Source: Candidatus Gastranaerophilales bacterium (GTDB taxonomy: Bacteria > Cyanobacteriota > Vampirovibrionia > Gastranaerophilales > Gastranaerophilaceae). From it: a stretch of DNA of 44,529 nt. A program made the translations under genes and the position numbers. The notes under the pieces are model-generated. The model saw nothing but the letters and a program-made list of their open reading frames with translations. It did no database searches and was not told the origin of the DNA. The first letter of the stretch is position 1. Each line of letters opens with the position of its first letter. Below, one piece after another: positions 16,340-24,700 of this stretch. The stretch is taken from positions 1 to 44,529 of the forward strand of contig CALUVE010000015.1 in assembly GCA_944324135.1 (NCBI GenBank). The letters run 5' to 3'.

Positions 16340-17346
16340 TATACGTATCTTTCTTCCTCTTTCAATTTTCTGTTCATCAATTTATCAAGCAGTTCTCTTG
16401 GCGTAATATCAGTGTAAACAGCCTCATAAATAGCATTGGAAACCGGGACTTCAATATCAAGTTTTTTAGCAAGTTCACAGATAGCTTTAGAAGTCTTAAC
16501 CCCCTCGGCGACAGAGCCCAATTCTCTTAAGATATCGTCAATTTTTTTCCCCTGTCCTAGCATAGAACCAACAGTGTAATTTCTAGAAAGCGGACTTGAA
16601 CATGTTGCAATCAAATCCCCCATGCCGGAAAGACCGTAAAGAGTAGACGGATTAGCTCCGAGAGTAATACTAACCCTGACTATTTCTGCCATCCCGCGGG
16701 TAAGAAGAGTGCCTGCACAATTGTCACCGAGATTCATAGCATGGGCAAAACCTGAGGCTATTGCGATAACATTTTTCAAACTGCCGCCGAGCTCTACACC
16801 TATTACATCAGAATTTGTATAAAGTCTGAACCGCCCCGGAACATTACAATGCTGCTGGACAAATTCGGCAATTTTCATATCGTCGGAAGCAACAGAGGCT
16901 GCAGTCGGTTTACCTGCAAGAACCTCTTTAGCAAGGGTCGGGCCTGAAAGTATAGCAAGTTTTTGCTCAGGCAAAACTTCCTTTATAACTTCAGACATTC
17001 TCATTAATGACGGGAGCTCTATACCTTTTGACGCATTCACAAAAATTTGTTCCGGTTTTATGCCGGCTTTTTTCAAATTTTCACATACATCACGTGTTCC
17101 TGATGTTGCAACAACATTCAAAATAATATCTGCACCGTCAATAGCAGACGCAAGGTCAGAGGTAACTTCAACTTTATCAGCCAGCTGAACTTCCAGCGGT
17201 TTTGAAGTGTGTTTATTCTTCAATAAATCTTCTGACAAATCCTGTGCACGCCCCCAGACCGTTACTTTTTCAAAATTATCTGTCAACAGCCAGGCTAGCG
17301 TAAGCCCCCAGCATCCTGCACCAATTACTGTTAATTTCATCTTCAC
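16339..17346 (-). CDS. gpsA: Glycerol-3-phosphate dehydrogenase [NAD(P)+]
   Basis: GpsA reduces dihydroxyacetone phosphate to sn-glycerol 3-phosphate for phospholipid synthesis. The 335-residue protein opens with the dinucleotide-binding VIGAGCWGLTLAWLL. The family blocks LSGPTLAKEV, ELGGSLKNVIAIASGFA with the catalytic Lys, and GLSGMGDLIATCSS follow in order. Two starts are possible: GTG at 17344-17346 (AAGGG five bases upstream) and ATG two codons later. The former is used here because of its ribosome-site spacing, and the difference is only two residues. It lies between murQ and ricT and overlaps ricT by one base. Confidence 0.96.
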   Translation of the reverse strand: MKMKLTVIGAGCWGLTLAWLLTDNFEKVTVWGRAQDLSEDLLKNKHTSKPLEVQLADKVEVTSDLASAIDGADIILNVVATSGTRDVCENLKKAGIKPEQIFVNASKGIELPSLMRMSEVIKEVLPEQKLAILSGPTLAKEVLAGKPTAASVASDDMKIAEFVQQHCNVPGRFRLYTNSDVIGVELGGSLKNVIAIASGFAHAMNLGDNCAGTLLTRGMAEIVRVSITLGANPSTLYGLSGMGDLIATCSSPLSRNYTVGSMLGQGKKIDDILRELGSVAEGVKTSKAICELAKKLDIEVPVSNAIYEAVYTDITPRELLDKLMNRKLKEEERYV

Positions 17347-17390
17347 TCTTTCCCTTATATCTGTATTTTACAATAACGCACGCGGTTTGT

Positions 17391-18281
17391 CTACACGAGT
17401 TCTTTTGTGAGAAGTTTTCTCAAAACTCCGCAGTGTTTTTTTAATTCAGCCCTTGCCTCATCCGGTGAAACTTTTCGCAGAGTCATAACAATAGCTGTTT
17501 TAATTTCCCAGTTACAGTCCAGCAAGGCAGCAAGCGCATCGCTGTGCGTGACGCCGGCTATCTGTGCCACAATTCTAATCGCGCGGTCTTTCAATTTTTC
17601 ATTGGAAGCCTTTAAATCTATCATAAAATTCTGGTAGGTTTTCCCAATTTTAATCATCGCGCCTGTTGTGAGCATATTAAGAACCATTTTCTGCGCGGTA
17701 CCGGCCTTTAGACGACTTGAACCTGCAATAACCTCAGGGCCGACTTCTACACAAATAGTTAATCCCGCATCTTCAGCAATCAAAGCTTTGGAGTTGCAAG
17801 TGAGCGCAATAGTCTTTGCATTAACATTATCAGCCTGCTGCAAAACACCAAGAAGATATTTAGGATTGCCGCTTGCAGAAATAGCTACGGCAACATCTTT
17901 GTCTGTCAGGACTTCCGCATCTTTTTTCCCGGCTTCAAAGTCATCTTCTGCGCCCTCAACGGCAATTCTAAAAGCTTTGTCGCCGCCTGCCATAATTCCC
18001 TGTACCATATCAGGACTTACACTGAATGTCGGCGGGCATTCTGACGCATCGAGAATGCCAAGACGTCCGGAAGTGCCGGCGCCAAAATAATACAATTTGC
18101 CACCCTTTAAAAACTGTTTTGCAATAATGTCAACAGCTTGAGCAATATGCTCCAGTTCATCCTCGACAGCAAGCGCAACTATCTTGTCCTCTTCATTCAT
18201 CTTTTTGACCATTTCGATGGTTGGCAGAATATCAATGTCTTTTGTGTTTTCGTTACGGTATTCCGTCATTACTTCACTCAT
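17391..18281 (-). CDS. murQ: N-acetylmuramic acid 6-phosphate etherase
   Basis: MurQ cleaves the lactyl ether of MurNAc 6-phosphate to give GlcNAc 6-phosphate, a step of cell-wall recycling. The 296-residue protein has the SIS-domain phosphosugar site FGAGTSGRLGILDASECPPTF at about residues 69-89 and the AISASGNPKYLLG loop near 133. The catalytic-segment Glu residues and the ECPPTF signature are intact. GGGGG precedes the ATG. It lies 33 bases downstream of ribH in the same operon. With glmU elsewhere in the window, it links peptidoglycan salvage to new UDP-GlcNAc supply, although no MurNAc importer or kinase is seen. Confidence 0.95.
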   Translation of the reverse strand: MSEVMTEYRNENTKDIDILPTIEMVKKMNEEDKIVALAVEDELEHIAQAVDIIAKQFLKGGKLYYFGAGTSGRLGILDASECPPTFSVSPDMVQGIMAGGDKAFRIAVEGAEDDFEAGKKDAEVLTDKDVAVAISASGNPKYLLGVLQQADNVNAKTIALTCNSKALIAEDAGLTICVEVGPEVIAGSSRLKAGTAQKMVLNMLTTGAMIKIGKTYQNFMIDLKASNEKLKDRAIRIVAQIAGVTHSDALAALLDCNWEIKTAIVMTLRKVSPDEARAELKKHCGVLRKLLTKELV

Positions 18282-18314
18282 ATGCAGACCCCCTAAATTA
18301 TAAAATATTAAACA

Positions 18315-18779
18315 CTATATAGTCTTGAATAAATTGACCATTTCGATAGCTGTTTTAGCAGCATCCGCGCCTTTATTTCCGGATTTTGTGCCGGCTCTTT
18401 CGATTGCCTGTTCAATATTATCCGTTGTAAGAACTCCGAAAATAACAGGGATTCCTGTTTGGAGACTAACATTGGCAACGCCTTTTGAGACTTCGGCACT
18501 CACGTAATCGAAATGAGGAGTTGAACCTTTGATTACCGCACCGAGAGTGATTATTGCACTGTATTTATTAGTTTTGGCAAATTTTAAAGCTGCAAGAGGA
18601 ATTTCAAAAGCGCCCGGGACTTTTGCAACTTCAATATTTTCATCTGCGACCCCGTGGCGTTTTAGAGTATCTATTGCTCCGGACAACAGTTTTTCACCGA
18701 TAAAATCATTGAATCTTGAAATAATTATACAAAATTTTTCATTTTGCTGCGTGGTCAGTTGTCCTTCGTAAATTTTCAT
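18315..18779 (-). CDS. ribH: 6,7-dimethyl-8-ribityllumazine synthase
   Basis: RibH condenses 5-amino-6-ribitylaminouracil with dihydroxybutanone 4-phosphate, the penultimate step of riboflavin synthesis. The 154-residue length is normal. The substrate-binding segments [23 protein letters not shown] and [15 protein letters not shown] are present, and so is [17 protein letters not shown] near the C terminus. AAAGGAG precedes the ATG and a good promoter lies upstream. It is the first gene of the operon continuing into murQ, gpsA and ricT. The other rib genes are not in the window, and the short leader leaves no room for an FMN riboswitch. Confidence 0.97.
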   Translation of the reverse strand: MKIYEGQLTTQQNEKFCIIISRFNDFIGEKLLSGAIDTLKRHGVADENIEVAKVPGAFEIPLAALKFAKTNKYSAIITLGAVIKGSTPHFDYVSAEVSKGVANVSLQTGIPVIFGVLTTDNIEQAIERAGTKSGNKGADAAKTAIEMVNLFKTI

Positions 18780-18804
18780 ATTTATACTCCTTTACCGTAT
18801 ATAA

Positions 18805-18833
18805 ATTATACGATATACAAGGCATTTTTACAA
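18805..18833 (-). promoter_or_regulatory. Promoter of the ribH-murQ-gpsA-ricT operon
   Basis: On the minus strand, -35 TTGTAA (18828-18833) and a perfect -10 TATAAT (18805-18810) are 17 bases apart. The leader is about 20 bases with AAAGGAG. The remaining divergent gap to 18969 holds the promoter region of the next gene and nothing else visible. Confidence 0.7.
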
Positions 18834-18969
18834 GTCGTTAGCAAAAATAAATATTCATTTATTTATAACAAAACTTAATCAAAATATAAAAATAGAGCAA
18901 TTTAGTCCTAAAAAAATTGTTTGAACTAATATAGGGATATTTTATTTGTAAAAGTTATAGGAGAAAATT

Positions 18970-19461
18970 ATGGGGAATTTATTAGGGGCACTGAGGAAAG
19001 TTGCACTTGGCGTAATCAAAGGTTACGGTAAGCCAATCGGAAAAGCATCCGAAAGCGGACTTATTTGTTTCGGTAAAAAAATTAAAGGCGGCAAACAATA
19101 TACGACTGTAAACGGAGAAACAGGAAAACTTGTACGTAAAAAGAACATATTTACAAACGGAAATAATTACCGTACCAGTACAACATTTGACAGTAAAGGA
19201 AATGTAACAAGCACAGGTAAGATTGTGCGTGAACCTGTAGGGTATGGACAAGCATCGCGTAATCAGGGTGCTTATAAAGTAAGAACTATACATGATGATT
19301 ACAACAGATACGGACAGGTAACAAACCACCGTGATGTCACATTCAAACCGAGCAGCAGCGAAACTAAAGCCGAAGTATTTTCAAATATAAACGGTACACT
19401 TTCTAAAACTTATATCAATACTGCAAATAATAAAAGATTTACAATTACCTGCGTAGAATAA
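18970..19461 (+). CDS. Hypothetical protein with YD-like segments
   Basis: I recognise no family for this 163-residue protein. It starts with a possible amphipathic or hydrophobic helix (residues 3-27), then a basic, Gly/Asn/Thr-rich body of likely beta strands. Two segments loosely resemble YD repeats of Rhs-type proteins: TTFDSKGNVTSTG at 71-83 and YNRYGQVTNHRDV at 111-123. AGGAGA lies before the ATG. It stands alone, diverges from the ribH operon and is followed by the GC-rich inverted-repeat element. It is probably lineage-specific; the YD resemblance is weak and no toxin or Rhs core is attached. Confidence 0.65.
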   Translation: MGNLLGALRKVALGVIKGYGKPIGKASESGLICFGKKIKGGKQYTTVNGETGKLVRKKNIFTNGNNYRTSTTFDSKGNVTSTGKIVREPVGYGQASRNQGAYKVRTIHDDYNRYGQVTNHRDVTFKPSSSETKAEVFSNINGTLSKTYINTANNKRFTITCVE

Positions 19462-19485
19462 TTAAATGGGAAATACACAAAAGTG

Positions 19486-19644
19486 ACTAGCTAATGTTAT
19501 TTAAGGACAATAGCGCGAACGAGCTGAGGGCGAGGACGCACACGGCGGCGATGAGCCGGCGGAGCAGTCCGCAGACCCGTTAATCGCGAGTGAGCAAGAC
19601 GCGAGCGTAAGCAAGACGCGTGTTCCGAAAAAACATTAGCTAGT
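19486..19644. repeat. GC-rich 159-bp element with perfect 13-bp terminal inverted repeats
   Basis: The ends ACTAGCTAATGTT (19486-19498) and AACATTAGCTAGT (19632-19644) are perfectly complementary, and pairing continues imperfectly inward. The interior (about 19510-19628) is strikingly GC-rich compared with the AT-rich surroundings. It contains a GCGGA-GCAG-TCCGC hairpin and a repeated AGCAAGACGCG at about 19592-19620. It has no ORF and lies between two converging genes. It could be a MITE-like or intergenic repeat element, or a structured RNA/terminator. Confidence 0.7.
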
Positions 19645-19656
19645 TATTACAACACA

Positions 19657-20367
19657 CTACAATAATTTCATCACAAACGGGGCGAAAATTTTGTAGTATA
19701 TATAGAGAGCCGCTAATATCAACAGCATACCGCTTATTTTTAGCAATACGTCAGAAAATTTGTAAAACCCTTTCCAGTTTTTGAGCCGCGAAGTCAAAAA
19801 TCCTGCGACAATCAAAATTAATCCCTGACCTATTGCAAACAGAAATAGCATCACAACAGCCTGTGCAAGGCTTGCAGATAAAGATGCAAATGCCATTATC
19901 GCAGCTAAAATCGGTGTGGAACACGGGGTTCCTGCAAGCGCAAACACCGCCCCCAATAGTACAGGATACAAATATGTGCTCTGCGCTTTATTCTGCGGGA
20001 TTTCTTTTATCATAACAGGAAGCTCAAAGTCCAGAACACCGACAAGCTTTAACCCCATAATCAATACAATTGCCGCTATAAACAACCCGAAATATCCGCC
20101 CGCAAAAGAGACAAAAACTTTACCCGTAATTGCGCAGATTATGCCGATTAATGTAAAAACCACAGCGGTCCCGAGTACAAAAAATATCATCTGGACAAGC
20201 GTTTTTGACGGTTTTTCATCGGAATACCCGCCGATATATCCGATTATCATAGGAAGCATCGCAAGCGAACACGGTGAAATAGACGCGATAAGCCCCCCTA
20301 AAAATGATAACCAGAATAGTAAAACAATATTTCCCTGCGTTGTAAATAATTCAACGTAATTTTGCAT
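19657..20367 (-). CDS. CcdA-family thiol-disulfide membrane transporter
   Basis: This 236-residue protein has about six hydrophobic segments and belongs to the CcdA/DsbD transmembrane family, which moves reducing equivalents from cytoplasmic thioredoxin across the membrane. The two family cysteines are present, one in SPCSLAMLP (C33) and one in GTPCSTPIL (C149), at the start of helices 1 and 4. Its ATG overlaps the stop of the upstream thioredoxin-like gene (TAATG). The pair therefore makes a membrane reductant relay with its own extracytoplasmic acceptor. No cytochrome c maturation genes are near, so general thiol reduction outside the cytoplasm is the more likely role. Confidence 0.9.
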   Translation of the reverse strand: MQNYVELFTTQGNIVLLFWLSFLGGLIASISPCSLAMLPMIIGYIGGYSDEKPSKTLVQMIFFVLGTAVVFTLIGIICAITGKVFVSFAGGYFGLFIAAIVLIMGLKLVGVLDFELPVMIKEIPQNKAQSTYLYPVLLGAVFALAGTPCSTPILAAIMAFASLSASLAQAVVMLFLFAIGQGLILIVAGFLTSRLKNWKGFYKFSDVLLKISGMLLILAALYIYYKIFAPFVMKLL

Positions 20368-20759
20368 TAATTTAACCCTTGCAAATATGATTCCATAACG
20401 TCTTTTTCTATTGCACCCTCAATTCTTTTGACCTGTTTTCCGTTTGAGTCAATGAGAATTATTGTAGGAACAAGTGTTACTTTATATTTTTTAATTTGTT
20501 CTTGATTGAATGACGTTTTGTCCTGTACAGGAATTTCTATCAGAGTAATTTTATCCTGATAGGCAGGAAAAATTTCTTTCATAATCTGATTCATTGTCTG
20601 GCAATCCATACACATTTCGGACGTGAATTTGATAACCTGAGGTTTTGTGCTTGCTTCTGCAACCGTAGATGATTTAGATGCATCATTTGTACTCAAAATC
20701 CAGTATGCAAACATAGGAATAATTAAAATTAGTAAAATAGTAATGATATTTTTTCTCAT
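20367..20759 (-). CDS. Membrane-anchored thioredoxin-like protein (CMDC)
   Basis: This 130-residue protein has an N-terminal hydrophobic anchor (about residues 5-22), then a linker and a thioredoxin fold. The redox motif is C50-M-D-C53, preceded by the strand VIKFTSEM. The usual cis-proline is seen in the segment VTLVPTIILI. The active site therefore faces the outside and can take electrons from the CcdA-like protein whose gene overlaps it by one base. AAAAGGAG lies before the ATG. The acidic/neutral CMDC differs from classical CGPC. Substrates are unknown. Confidence 0.88.
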   Translation of the reverse strand: MRKNIITILLILIIPMFAYWILSTNDASKSSTVAEASTKPQVIKFTSEMCMDCQTMNQIMKEIFPAYQDKITLIEIPVQDKTSFNQEQIKKYKVTLVPTIILIDSNGKQVKRIEGAIEKDVMESYLQGLN

Positions 20760-20850
20760 AAAAAAACTCCTTTTTGATTATATCGTCATAATACAATAAA
20801 AAGGAATTTTTTATAACTCTATATGTCTATTATTTTGATAGCACAGTAGT

Positions 20851-21339
20851 TTAAGCCTTTTGGGCAGGTTCTTCTTTTTTTACTTCTACAGATTCCTGTG
20901 CCGGGGTTGAAGCAGGAGAATCTGATTTTTTATCAGGCTCAGGTTTTTCTTCTTTTGCAGCCGGAACTGGTTCTTTATTTTCCGGTGCCCCTGCATCAAC
21001 ATTTGAGAGAACATCAACCATCTGTTCTGTTCTCTTTGCAGATGCAAAGAAAATCAAACCTGCGGCAGCTGTAGTTGCAATAGCCGGAAGTACCGTTACA
21101 AATCTGAGGGCTCTATTTTTAATAAAAGAACCGCCAACTGCCAAAAGTGTGGCGCCTAATCCTGCCAGCCCGATATTTTTCTGAGTTTTAAGAGCTTTTT
21201 TTACATCATCAGAAGCCGGAATAGTAAGCCCCGGAATTTCCACCTGAGATGTGCCAGGTTTTGCCTGTGTATTATCGGCAACCTTGCCTTTTTTATTACC
21301 AAAACTTGCTGAATAACTATTTACTGCGCCTACTTTCAT
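20851..21339 (-). CDS. Small two-helix membrane protein with N-terminal SFGNK motif
   Basis: This 162-residue protein has no known function. It begins MKVGAVNSYSASFGNKKG, then a short linker. Two hydrophobic helices follow at about residues 55-73 and 79-99, separated by a short basic loop. The last 50 residues are a disordered Pro/Glu/Lys/Ala-rich tail. No cleavable signal is present. GGAGG precedes the ATG. The short (S/A)F(G/Q)xK motif near residue 13 recurs in the protein at 43706-44125, which has the same general architecture. I recall such openings as common in Gastranaerophilales proteins, but that is memory, not a search. Confidence 0.75.
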   Translation of the reverse strand: MKVGAVNSYSASFGNKKGKVADNTQAKPGTSQVEIPGLTIPASDDVKKALKTQKNIGLAGLGATLLAVGGSFIKNRALRFVTVLPAIATTAAAGLIFFASAKRTEQMVDVLSNVDAGAPENKEPVPAAKEEKPEPDKKSDSPASTPAQESVEVKKEEPAQKA

Positions 21340-21431
21340 ATAAAACCTCCATTAAATACACCTGGTCTATGATTATATTAAAGCAGAGCATGAAAAATTT
21401 TGCTATTTTATTAAGGGAATAACACAAAATG

Positions 21432-21665
21432 TTACAAATCCTCAGGCAGATAAAATGCCTGCTTAGCAAGAAGTTCACGGGTGTGTTCATAACAGCAGCT
21501 GACTCGCGTCACTTGCTGATACATACGCACTATATTTAATACATCGTCTACTGACATTTTTATCAGCCTGCGTTTGCCCTCTAAAATTTTTGCCATATAA
21601 AATAACCTCTCTGTGTTATCCATGTTATCGGCACCTGTAAAAAAAACTTTAGGAATATCAAACAT
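21432..21665 (-). CDS. Small hypothetical protein
   Basis: This 77-residue protein is unrecognised. It is probably helical, with a mixed charged middle (ILEGKRRLIKMSVDDVLNIVRMYQ) and a pair of adjacent cysteines at about 57-58. The start is uncertain: the ATG at 21665 has only GCGG directly before it, while an internal ATG at 21623 follows CAGGTG by eight bases. It lies just downstream of the rpoC2 terminator hairpin, so it is probably transcribed separately. Confidence that it is coding is moderate. Confidence 0.5.
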   Translation of the reverse strand: MFDIPKVFFTGADNMDNTERLFYMAKILEGKRRLIKMSVDDVLNIVRMYQQVTRVSCCYEHTRELLAKQAFYLPEDL

Positions 21666-21695
21666 CCGCTTTAGAAATACATATTAAAATATGAA

Positions 21696-21724
21696 AAGAG
21701 TCTGAGCTATAAGCCCAGACTCTT
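21696..21724 (-). terminator. Terminator of the rpoB-rpoC1-rpoC2 operon
   Basis: AAGAGTCTG (21696-21704) pairs with CAGACTCTT (21716-21724), extended by GCT/AGC after one mismatch, with loop ATA. On the minus strand the stem is followed by TTTTCATATTTTAAT. It lies 23 bases beyond the rpoC2 stop. Confidence 0.8.
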
Positions 21725-21746
21725 ATGATTTTCTTAATATCCTCAA

Positions 21747-24700
21747 TTATTCATCAAGGTTGAAATCAGGAGCTCCGAACATACCCTCGATTTCTTCCAA
21801 AATCGCAGATGGTTTTCTTGCCTGATTTCTTTGTGCAACAGCGCGTTTTCTTTCTTCGCGTTCTTTTTCTTCGTTAGCGTTGGAAAGGTGGTGGAAACCG
21901 GTACCAGCCGGGATTAAACGACCGATAATTACGTTTTCTTTTAATCCGCGGAGCAGGTCACGTTTGCCATCAACTGCTGCTTCTGTAAGGATTCTTGTTG
22001 TTTCCTGGAATGATGCTGCTGAGATAAAGCTGTCTGTGTTAAGAGATGCTTTTGTGATACCTAACAGCATATATTCACAAGTTGCAGGTTGTCCGCCGTT
22101 TTCTTCAGCTTCTTTATTTTCTCTTTCGAAAATCTGCATTTCAACAAGTTCACCCGGAAGAAGTTTTGTGTCACCCGCGTCAACAATTTTGACTTTCTTA
22201 GTCATCTGACGAACGATAATTTCAACGTGTTTATCAGCAATTTCTACACCTTGTGAACGGTATACGCGTTGAACTTCATCTACCAGATATTGTTGAGCAG
22301 CTTCCGGTCCGCAAAGTCTGATTACATCGTGCGGGTTCAAAGGACCGCTGGTTAACGGCTGACCTTTTTTGATTTCCTGTTTGTTGTGGACAACAATGTT
22401 TGCATCAATTGCATATTTGATTTCTGTTCTTCCGTTTTCATTTACAAGATAGAGTCTCGGAAGATCTTCATCTGTTTCAATTTCAGCAACGCCGTCTTCT
22501 TCTGCCAATATAGCACAATCTTTCGGCTTTCTGCCCTCAAGCAGCTCTTCTACTCTCGGAAGACCTTGAACGATATCACCTGTTTTTTGTCTTTCAAATA
22601 CAAGTGTTGCAATAATATCACCTCTCAGTACCAGTGCACCGGCATCTACCTGAAGCATTGTACCTGGGCTGATAAGGTACGGACGGCCTGCACGGATTGT
22701 AACAACACCCTTATTAACTGATGTTACCATACCTGATACAGTTGATTTTTCTCCGCTGTCCGCAATTACTGATTCTAATTTTACAAAGTCGCCTTTTTTA
22801 ACAGTTGCTTTACCTTTTACAGAAACATTTTCTTCATAAGTTGCACTTGTTAAAAGCAATCTTCTCAATTCAGCATTTTCATCCTTGATTGATGCAACGC
22901 CGTCATTAATTGCAAGTACCTGAGTTTTTGCAACCGGCGTTTTCGGAGAAATTGTCTGACCGTCTTTTACAAGCAATTCTGTCTGCAATGATGAAAGCAA
23001 TTTTGAATTACCCTCAAATTCACGACGAACAATAAGGTTCTCCAGAACGACTATTCTCAAGTTGCCTTTTTCATCAATTTCTACCATACCTTTCAGGTGT
23101 GAGAGGTATCCTTGCATTTGAAGAACAAGACTTGTTCTTGTAATTGTTGAACCGTCAAGATTTCTAACTCTTGCACCATCCTTGTACTGGAGTTGTGTAA
23201 CAGGTACAATATCAATCAAATCATCAGTTGTATTGAATTTAATTGAAACATCTTTCTGTTGAACTTCCAATACCTGAACAGGTCTGATAAGAATTTGGAT
23301 AGGCTGATTTGAAATATTATCCTCGTCAAGTGAAAGACTTGTATCAATTTCTTCATCCAAATCGTCAATATCCAAATCATCCATTGTTGAATCCATAATT
23401 GTAACAATAGATGTTTCTTTCGCTGTGATGCCGTCTGCGATAGCTGTACCTTTTTTAACAACTTCGCCCTCATCAACTTTCAATTCTGAAACGCTTGGTA
23501 ATGTATGAACTTCACCAGGACGGACTGTAATTTCGTGAATAATATCGTTGTATTCTTTGAATTCAACAATACCGTCAATGTGGCAATATACATCTTTTAC
23601 GATTTCAGTGCCGGCAGTAACAAATGTTCCGTTTTCTACCATTTTCAAGGAACTGTCTTTTGAAATCTGGTGAATTTCTTCCGGAATAAATACTACTGTA
23701 CCTGGTTTTGTGATGATTTGGTTTTCATCAACCTCAACATCCACGTATCTGATTTCACCGGAGGAAGTAACTGCACACTCATCGTCAATAAGTTCTGCAA
23801 TAATCATACCGTTTTCAACTGTTGTATCAACAGGAGCTTTAACAATATATTTTTCTCCGGATTTTTTAACTGTCCAGATTTGTTCTTTCTTAGTCTGTTC
23901 AAATGTAGCATTTTCCGGCATCAGGGAAGCGATAACGATTGTAATTTCTTTACCCTGAACGATTTTCTTAATTTTCTTGCCTTCAAAGTTTACATCTTCG
24001 ATAATCAAATCTTCGCCGAAACGAACTTCCCCGCCGTGTTCACTGATAGTAAGTGTTTCAGCAAGTTTTTCGCCTTCTTTGATTTTTTGACCGTCTTTAA
24101 CAAGAACTTTTGAACCGCCAGGGAGGTTGTAAACATCACCGCCAAGAACCCAGATAATACCTTGTTTGTTGGTTGTTCTTGAGATGTTGCCCTGTCTGTC
24201 TTTCTTTTCATCTGCAATAAAGTCCTCAAAAAGAACTTCACCGCTCAGGTCTGATGTAATATCTTTTGTAGCTTTTTCTGTCAAACGGGAACCGTCACCT
24301 TGTGATACCGGTTCATATTCTGCAAGTTTGAACCCTTTTTCAACTTTCATACCGTTTGTGAAGAATACGGTTGAACCAGCCGGAATATGATATTTTTCAG
24401 TTCTCTTTTCGCCTTTAACTTCAATATCTGCTTCGTAGTTTGCAACGTTAACGATATCACCGTGACGTGTTCTGAGTTCACGGGTCTTAACGTTAGAAAC
24501 AACTTCACCGGCGATTTTGGCATCAACAGTTTTCATAGCACCAGAACCTTTGAATACACCACCTGTGTGGAATGTTCTCATGGTAAGCTGTGTACCAGGT
24601 TCACCGATTGATTGTGCTGCAATAATACCGATAGCTTCACCGACATCAACAAGTTTTTGAGTAGTCATTGCCCAGCCATAGCATTTTTGGCAGATACCGT

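Noticed and set aside
18780..18969. FMN riboswitch upstream of ribH
   Set aside because: The predicted ribH leader is only about 20 bases and the conserved RFN sequence blocks are not seen.
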